Positions 57,741 through 64,000 of a stretch of DNA of 64,000 nt are shown piece after piece (the first letter of the stretch is position 1; each line of letters opens with the position of its first letter). Below the pieces are notes generated by a model. It did no database searches. It saw nothing but the letters and a program-made list of their open reading frames with translations, and was not told the DNA's origin. This stretch comes from Jaltomata sinuosa (taxonomy: Eukaryota > Streptophyta > Magnoliopsida > Solanales > Solanaceae), in contig QJPP01000829.1 in the NCBI GenBank assembly GCA_003996215.1, positions 620,001-684,000 of the forward strand, written 5' to 3'. The translations under genes and the position numbers were made by a program.

Positions 57741-58620
57741 TCATGGAGAGTGTGACATTGCAAACTTCCTTTGGATGACATTCTGATAAGACTTGGATAT
57801 ACAATGCCCTCAAGGTCTTGGTGTTATAATCGACCAACAGTGGAAACCATGGAATATCTTTTTATGAAGAGTCAATATGTTGATAAGGTATGGCAATACT
57901 TTTCCTTGGGTGCAGGTCTTACACATGGTGTTAGCTTACAACAGGTATTTCAAAGGTGGTGGAAACACCCTGCAAATGTATATCTAAAGCCTTTATATCA
58001 AGCATTGCCCTGTGTAGTTATCTCGGAGCTATGGAAGAGGAGAAAAAAAGAAGGTATGGTTGTAATATATCCTTGAATAGGCTAATTTCTCAGGTTTCAG
58101 CAACTCTGCACAATTTACTGGTGTACAGGTTTCCTAAGATGAAAAGATTATCTTCTAATTAGCCTGAATTGGTTAGTGTTGGAGAGCTACATCCCCAGGC
58201 TACATTATAGAAGAGTATGTTGGGAATTCCCTAGTGGACAATGGATTCAATGTAATATAGATGGTGCATCAAGAGGTAATCCAGGTAAGCGTGGTGCTGC
58301 TGTGGTGTTTAGAGATGCTGTTGGTGATTTTTTGTGTGTTGCTACCCATTCAAACTAATATGTATTCAGAGATAATGGCTATTCCGTTAGCTGCTGAAAT
58401 CTGTGTGCATAAAGGCTTCACAAATATGGTCATTGAGACTGATTCAACCATTTCTAGACTGATCATGATACAAGAGGTGTCTGCACCCTGGGCTGTTGAT
58501 ACAATAGTCAGGAAAATTATTACATTGTTCAGGGATAAAGAAATTTGATTTTCTCATGTGTACAGGGAAGGAAATGTTATGGCAGATAGCCTAGCTAATT
58601 ATGCCATTGATGAGGAGATT
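57741..58620 (+). mobile_element. LINE 3' coding remnant (zinc-binding and RNase H regions)
   Basis: In successive frames the segment shows ILIRLGYTMPSRSWCYNRP and ETMEYLFMKSQYVDKVWQYF, the pattern of the zinc-binding region after the reverse transcriptase of plant LINEs (C..C...ET..HLF..C....vW). Then comes WIQCNIDGASRGNPGKRGAA, the first RNase H motif with DGASxGNPG. In another frame follow MYSEIMAIPLAAEI, MVIETDSTISRL and HVYREGNVMADSLANYA, the remaining RNase H motifs. At least two frameshifts separate the parts. No poly(A) tail or target duplication could be assigned. Confidence 0.8.
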
Positions 58621-58866
58621 TTTTTTTTGAGGAAATCCACCAGCTGCCTGCACAATCTAGAAAGCTTATCAATGTTGATAAAGCTCAAATTCCTTCGTTT
58701 AGAGTAAAAATCCTCCATTTATTGATATGCCTCTCGACAGACTCTTTCATATGCAAAATCTTATTATCAAGTGGGGATATGTTCTATCACCCCTAGAAAT
58801 AAGGCGAGTAATAGGGAGAGATCTAAGGGACTTTTTAAAGGGGTTAATACCTGAGCGGCCATAATT

Positions 58867-59002
58867 CATGATTACCAGAGGAGGTGGAGAAGATATAATT
58901 CATGTAATTATTCCCTCTAGAAAAGAGGATGCATTGGTCTTAATGGGGCTATCTATAACCCTACTTCATCTTTATCGTAGTGAGATGCCGGAAGAAGGTT
59001 AG
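58867..59002 (+). other. Protein-like fragment before ORF 59199
   Basis: From about 58867 the frame reads MITRGGGEDIIHVIIPSRKE then DALVLMGLSITLLHLYRSEM, ending in a stop at 58999. The glycine triplet and the helical end look like real protein. It may belong to the same broken gene as the ORF at 59199. I recognise no family. Confidence 0.35.
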
Positions 59003-59198
59003 CGAATCGATTGTCTGTTTCCTTCTTTTTATTCTTGTCTTCAACAAGAGAAAAGGGTAGATAGACTGTACATGATTGACTTGGGGGAATCAATAAGAGA
59101 AATTCCTTCCTCTATGATCAAATCATGGTAAATTCATTAGAGATGGATCAGTTTATAGACTAATTTCATCTTTTCTTAGCCTCATTGTTTTTGTAGAT

Positions 59199-59552
59199 TT
59201 GGGAGGTATTCACATCTATACAAGTAGTGGAGGCTTAGACATACCACCTGCGAGTGATATCACTCGAGTTTTACTCGATATAGCCTTAAAGAATCTTTTT
59301 GATAGTCAGTTTCCTAAAAGGTTTCCAGGTATAGAATTTCATAAATTCGTCAACGAGGTTTCTATTTTCATAAGAAAGAATGAGAAAGTTCTCTTTGATG
59401 ATAAAGTAGGGTATGCCCTATTGGAAGAACTAGGTTTGAGGGGGAAGATAGAGTCTATTGAGTCAGGTGATGATTCATTTTCTCCTTATAACCCTTATTT
59501 GGACAAAGATGGTAAGGTAGGCATCGTGACTTTGTTGTCTCATTTTTTCTAG
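59199..59552 (+). CDS. Unrecognised ORF, 117 codons
   Basis: The product reads MGGIHIYTSSGGLDIPPASD, ITRVLLDIALKNLFDSQFPK, IEFHKFVNEVSIFIRKNEKV and DKVGYALLEELGLRGKIESI, a balanced, acidic, mixed alpha/beta composition that looks like a true protein segment. It follows the LINE remnant and the preceding fragment in the same direction. It may be the C-terminal part of a larger gene whose upstream portion is frameshifted. Origin from a mitochondrial plasmid, a virus-like element or a nuclear gene are all possible; I have no evidence to choose. Confidence 0.4.
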   Translation: MGGIHIYTSSGGLDIPPASDITRVLLDIALKNLFDSQFPKRFPGIEFHKFVNEVSIFIRKNEKVLFDDKVGYALLEELGLRGKIESIESGDDSFSPYNPYLDKDGKVGIVTLLSHFF

Positions 59553-62500
59553 TTTAGGGAAAACTGGAATTTCCGCTATATCAACCTTCCAAATCAAAAG
59601 GAGATCCAATTAGATATCCACGACTTTGCTGAGAGCTTTGCTTTTTATTTAACGCTCGCTCTGCCCCCTATCCTTATAGTTTAAGTGCTAGTTCTCAGTT
59701 CTCTCTATGAGCTGATTTACATGATGTCCCCTAGACAGTTGGTACACGTGGTTAGAAGCTCTATACCTCCCTGGCAGAGGCATTTTCCCATTTATTCTGC
59801 CCTTGGCGTTAACCGCTTGCTCCGACGGATCCATAGAAATGAAATTGGGAAATCTTTCATGCAATAACGTGTTTGAAGTCCTACTAAGCTAAAGAAGCAG
59901 ATGAAGCATCGGGTCTTGGAGAAGAATAAGATCACAGAGCACAACAAACCACAAAATCATGTGCGCGCGATTGCTCTCCTATCATGAGTTTAACTTGCGC
60001 TCTAAAGCTATCTTTTTGAAGAAGATCGGAGAGAACCTTTATGACATTCTTGTGGATAAAGCAGTCAGTGAAGATTTTTATTATGTTGTTTAAGACCCCT
60101 TATCGGGAAACTCTGGCAAGGTATATTATTTTTCCCAGTAGGTGCAGGCTTCATCGAAAGGCTCTCCGCCTCGTGGCATTATTGGGTTCGCTTGCAAACA
60201 ACACTTATTCTCTCGTCTATTACTTTTTGTTAACTATTGAGATATATCACAATTTGCATTACCCTCTTAGAAAGCATTCCTTGTTCTGACCGCAGCACCA
60301 TATCTTGACCCTTTTCTCAAATTGGTCCATTTCGAGTTGGCCCATTCCCCTTCGACCGGTCGTAAAAGGAGAAGAACTGAGAGAGTATGCTATGCACAGA
60401 CTAACTTACTGCTTGTTTTCTTTGAGGAATTTTGAAGTGAAGGGAGATGCCAGTCGATTGAGACTCTAATTCCTACATACCAGACTTCGATCAATCATAC
60501 ATGATAGGAGAGAAATCGTCTGATTAAGAAAGAAGGGTTCCGCCTCTCGCTAATACAATATAGGGATAAACCTGACATGACTCAATTCCCGTCTTCTCTA
60601 TTGGGAATTCTGATCCCGAATAACTAAATAGCGTTAGTGAGGATGCCTAGTAGCTTCTCTTTCAGCTTCTTAACCGCATGGGGCCTTTCCCTCTCTTTCT
60701 CTTTTTTGAAGGTAACCGTCCAGTCTTTCCAGTGAGGGTTTTGCAATCATTCCAATCCCTCTACTCTAGTATTAGTTGTTTCCTGAAGCCATTCTACTAT
60801 CATTCTAGTTGTTAGTAAAGTGACTGCCATTGTTGATGTTTGATCGTTTAACTCGCAACCAAGGAATGTTCCTGATCTGTGAACAAAACCTAAGGAGGTT
60901 ACCGCGACAACAAACCAACATGCATGATTTAGAGAAATATGATGATCTATCGTGTACGCAGGGATATCTATTGGATAGATCCGCATGAGATACATTCTTT
61001 AATTGCGAGCCAAGGGTAGTACTATCGCTAGGTTGGGCGAGTGGTTATCGTCTAGGCATTTCCCCCTCTTTCATCACCATTGAAAGCGCTTTGTCCCGCC
61101 TATCAGAATCGCTTCCATCTCTGGGACTTTGGAAAGCCGCTAATTAATTAAGTTCGGAATCTGCTTGAGAAGGAAAAAGAAAGGTTGGATCCTCTCTTAA
61201 AGAGGACGTTCCGGGGGGAAGAGTTAGAAGTATGAGTTCCGTTACTATTATAGCATTAGCCACACTTGGGCAAAGATGAAATAAAAGTAAGTCCTTTTTA
61301 GCATAAGACTCAGATAAATATTGGGTTAGAATCTAGTTCTGAGATTAAGGAAAAACAGTGATTAGCGATTAGAGGAATATAACTATGCAACAACGGATAT
61401 GCGACATCGAATATATATCCTTTCAGTCAGGTATATCCTCTCAAGTAAGCTTTCCCTATCGGCTTCGTTAACTAGACTCTCCTTGCACGTATCCCGAGTC
61501 GCAAGGTGAAATTGAAAGTTGAAATAGAATTTCATATCCACTGTGGTGGTTTTCTCCCTCTGGTTCATTGATCTGTGGGCATATGGGTCTTTTCTGGAAA
61601 TAAAGGATTGCTACCCTTGTCCCTCACAACACCACCCTTGATGAACTAAATTCTTGTGCCGGAAGTGACAAATGTTTTGGTACCTTACTATATGTTTGTC
61701 ATCCATTTCCTCTTCTCTCATATCTGACCCTCTTTCTGATGGTGAAGGACGAATTGGATATGGAAGGTAAAATTGAGCCAATGTGGGAGCAACATTCCCA
61801 GTATGACTTGCCTAGCTAGTGCTTCCTAGCTGACTATACTAAATGAATTTCTGTTGTCCTTCCCCAATCTTACATATGCCATTCACAAACATTTCTACAT
61901 CCGCGTGTGGGGTTGGAATTGGAAAAGTAATTGAATCGAAGAATTGGATTCAGTCTGACATCTGTCGAAGCCAGCCTGTGGTAAGAGTTGGGCAGAGGTA
62001 TCCCTCAATCACTTACTAACTTACTGGTAAATTAGCTAGCAAGAGGCCAGTCCTCAGGAATTTATTTTTCCAAGATAAACCATTCAAATGCTACTAAATG
62101 ACAAGTATAGTCTGTTTGAATAGGGTACATGCATCACACATAAGGAAGATGCCGAAAGACTTACAATGATTTTTTCCGTTTCGGCCTACTTTGGCCTTTA
62201 TACGATAAAGTACATCAAGAAGCTTATAATTGCAATAGAAGGGTCCATGTCAGAATTTGCAGGTAGTTAGCCGCTTTATCTGTAGGAAAAGACCTTAGGC
62301 TATGCAACAACTCCACTATTCTCCCTTTCAAGTAGGGGTTCAATAGAGCTTTATTTAAAGAACATTAACCACCACTTCAACTGGTGCAAACGCGGTTCTC
62401 TCATCATGAAAGAAGTAATAAAAGGGAAGCCCGGGGTCAAAGCGCGTTCGTTGTTGCCTGTATAGTTTTCTAGAGCAGAGATCTAGTAATGCATTCTAGG

Positions 62501-62657
62501 CACAGATCATTGGTATTGGATGTATCATTAGGTTGTGCCGAGTAAAATTTGCTCCCTTTTTTTCCATTGCAGAAAAGAGATCCCTTCCCCATGCTTTCAA
62601 AAATGATGAATATGAAGTCCGGGAGGCTGCAGGTACTATGGATCCTCTGACACCCAA
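59553..62657. other. Spacer without recognisable gene, includes repeat copy 2
   Basis: No gene is recognised. The only assigned feature is the 55-bp repeat at 60107-60161. Short frames such as 60747-60995 minus and 60041-60289 plus have no known relatives. Confidence 0.4.
60107..60161 (+). repeat. 55-bp direct repeat, copy 2
   Basis: This copy is identical to 31896-31950. Here it lies in spacer and continues with gctctccgcctcgtgg, whereas copy 1 continues with a g-rich run. Text on the left side also differs, so the repeat is sharply bounded. Confidence 0.9.
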
Positions 62658-63011
62658 TCAGGTTGCTTTCCCAGGTCTCGCCGGTGTTTCCTGTAGGTCG
62701 TGATGTGCCTTGAGATGTCCGTCTCCTGTCACCCTTCCAATGGGGAACCCGCTCCTCGGTCGTCGCTCTGCTGTGTCTGGACCGTCCTCTAGGAACCTTT
62801 GGAAGGCAGGGAGTGTGACAATGTACAAGCTTCTTTTTACTTCATAGAGCCTTCTCATCAGTTTCAGGGTTTGGTGGCCCGAAATTGACTTGCCTTCGCC
62901 AAAAGGACTCATCTCTATAAGCCCGGCTCGAAGTAGGGTTCCAACCATCGCCTCGCTCTTGTGACATGCTATGTTTCCCCTCTCTATTCCCAAGTAAAGG
63001 GTGAGTCCCAT
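62658..63011 (-). CDS. Unrecognised ORF, 117 codons
   Basis: The product begins MGLTLYLGIERGNIACHKSE and contains LIEMSPFGEGKSISGHQTLK, then an arginine-rich end with PRSGFPIGRVTGDGH. CG dinucleotides are more frequent here than in most of the window. Two other open frames cover the same bases, which lowers confidence. I recognise no family. Confidence 0.22.
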   Translation of the reverse strand: MGLTLYLGIERGNIACHKSEAMVGTLLRAGLIEMSPFGEGKSISGHQTLKLMRRLYEVKRSLYIVTLPAFQRFLEDGPDTAERRPRSGFPIGRVTGDGHLKAHHDLQETPARPGKAT

Positions 63012-63419
63012 GCGTCAGTTTGTGGATCAAGGTATCACACACTAATCCCTATAGGTGCCCGTAGTAGGCCGGCTGCCCTACCTAAACCAATCATCATATC
63101 CGTCCCTAGGCCCCATTGCTGGAAAGGCTCGGCTTCAAAACTGTACTTGGAGCTTTCGCCTCATACGACTCCTCTAGGGATGGAGGTAAGCCCAGCTCAG
63201 GATTGTGCGGTTAAGGTTGTTGTACACGACCTCATAAGAAAAGAATGAAAAAAAAACTATGTTTCCTTACAGTCAAGTTTCCGCTCCTGCATTAAGATTT
63301 AAAACGATTTCAAAAAAAGGCAATCAATCAGAATTGAGAAAATAACTCAGAAAATCTTGGTAAACACTGGAATCTTTACCCAGTTGAGCCAAATCCTGTA
63401 AAAAAAAGTGAAGACTTCC

Positions 63420-63830
63420 CTAAAGAAGATTTCGCTGAAAAGCATGGCGTGGATCGCCAACAGGCTGAAGCTTGTCTTCAAGAAAGTGATAAGCCTCCTT
63501 TCTTATGTTTGAGTAAGGGGATGTATTAATAATTGAGGAAAGATTCTCTTCCTCAAGAATTAAGTTAAGGAGTTTGTCTTTGACAAGGCCCTTTCTCTCT
63601 AATACTTGAAGTTCGAAATACTCTTGATAAAAAATCGAGCGAAAATGCGCTACATTTATCGCTCTATTGAAATTCTCGTGAACAAGGGCAGCATAGTCTC
63701 CCGGAGTGTTCTGAGGTGGTAGATTATAGTACGTACCAGACTCCAAGAGTCTTATACGCTGATATATTTCCACCTCATTCTCTACGGCAATAAGGTTTCG
63801 AAAAGTATTGAGTGATTCTGAACTTTATTC
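63420..63830 (-). pseudogene. Hypothetical helical ORF with in-frame stop
   Basis: From 63773 (a GTG codon) the minus strand reads EIYQRIRLLESGTYYNLPPQ, ALVHENFNRAINVAHFRSIF, FELQVLERKGLVKDKLLNLI and SPYSNIRKEAYHFLEDKL. Upstream the frame stays open through SSESLNTFRNLIAVENEV to a TAA at about 63825, and protein-like text (LPRLESE) continues on the far side of the stop. This suggests a longer gene with a nonsense change, perhaps reaching the window edge. The composition is strongly helical and charged. I think it belongs to the unassigned ORFs of plant mitochondria but cannot name it. Confidence 0.45.
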
Positions 63831-64000
63831 AGATTCCAGGCGGGGAAGACTTCCAGATAGAGAATTTAGAGAACCAAAAGACCTAATAACCAGCATTTTC
63901 AAACTCAACTTCAAGACTGGTTCTCAACGCTGCATAAGATCATCTTCAACAAACCTCTAACTCATTCGTCTTTCACTAGTGCGTTTACAACATCCATTGC

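Noticed and set aside
1..64000. CRISPR array or bacterial-type operon
   Set aside because: No regularly spaced repeats exist, and the gene content is eukaryotic organellar.

Overview
The window reads as flowering-plant organellar DNA in an advanced state of decay. It carries parts of at least eight mitochondrial protein genes (rpl2, nad5, nad1 with matR, nad7, atp6, ccmC, rps19, rps3), a cluster of three mitochondrial tRNAs (trnP-UGG, trnF-GAA, trnS-GCU), and a 1.66-kb plastid segment (trnI-CAU, rpl23, rpl2). Fragments of nuclear retrotransposons (Ty3/gypsy, Ty1/copia, LINE) and of a linear-plasmid DNA polymerase are mixed in. No organellar gene is both complete and open. Every multi-exon gene that can be traced has in-frame stops, frameshifts or a replaced end, although exon lengths and group II intron borders are still recognisable, often to the base.

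Much of the damage is CG to TG or CA change: CGA to TGA stops in rpl2, nad5, nad7 and nad1, CG to CA or TG inside trnP, trnF, trnS and trnI, and GTGCG to GTGCA at the plastid rpl2 intron. This is the mark of methyl-cytosine deamination, a nuclear process. With the retrotransposon-like left edge it favours a nuclear copy (a large, old NUMT/NUPT array) over a functioning mitochondrial chromosome. That is an inference; a mitochondrial genome rich in pseudogenes is the alternative. The host is an angiosperm, probably a core eudicot because rpl2, rps19 and rps3 are all present. A weak resemblance of the left edge to Solanaceae retrotransposons is the only hint of family.

Layout. 1-1.2 kb: LTR-retrotransposon-like non-coding DNA. 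4.1-10.0 kb: mitochondrial rpl2 (exon 1, intron, exon 2 stub), then a chimeric membrane ORF with a cox2-like core, then nad5 exons 4 and 5 with their introns. 12.8-13.3 kb: an unidentified ORF. 14.5-18.5 kb, minus strand: a broken membrane-protein ORF, the end of nad1 intron 3, nad1 exon 4, the 5' half of intron 4, and matR with a 369-bp insertion. 23.3-24.1 kb: three retroelement scraps. 24.7-25.5 kb: the longest open frame, unidentified. 28.1-34.0 kb: a broken ORF and nad7 (intron 3 absent, start of intron 4 replaced). 36.6-39.1 kb: the 3' half of nad1 intron 4, exon 5, then atp6. 43.4-45.8 kb: ccmC welded to the plastid trnI-rpl23-rpl2 block. 51.1-52.7 kb: a broken ORF and three tRNAs. 54.4 kb: plasmid DNA polymerase scrap. 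55.0-56.0 kb: rps19 and the start of rps3 between inverted copies of the rpl2 leader. 57.7-58.6 kb: LINE remnant. 59.2 and 63.4 kb: unidentified ORFs. The rest is AT-rich, mitochondrial-looking spacer without recognisable genes.

The genes do not form a working system here. In the ancestral mitochondrion they served the respiratory chain (nad1, nad5, nad7, atp6), cytochrome c maturation (ccmC), the ribosome (rpl2, rps3, rps19), translation (tRNAs) and intron splicing (matR). The main interest lies in the junctions, which record recombination, and in several ORFs I could not identify.
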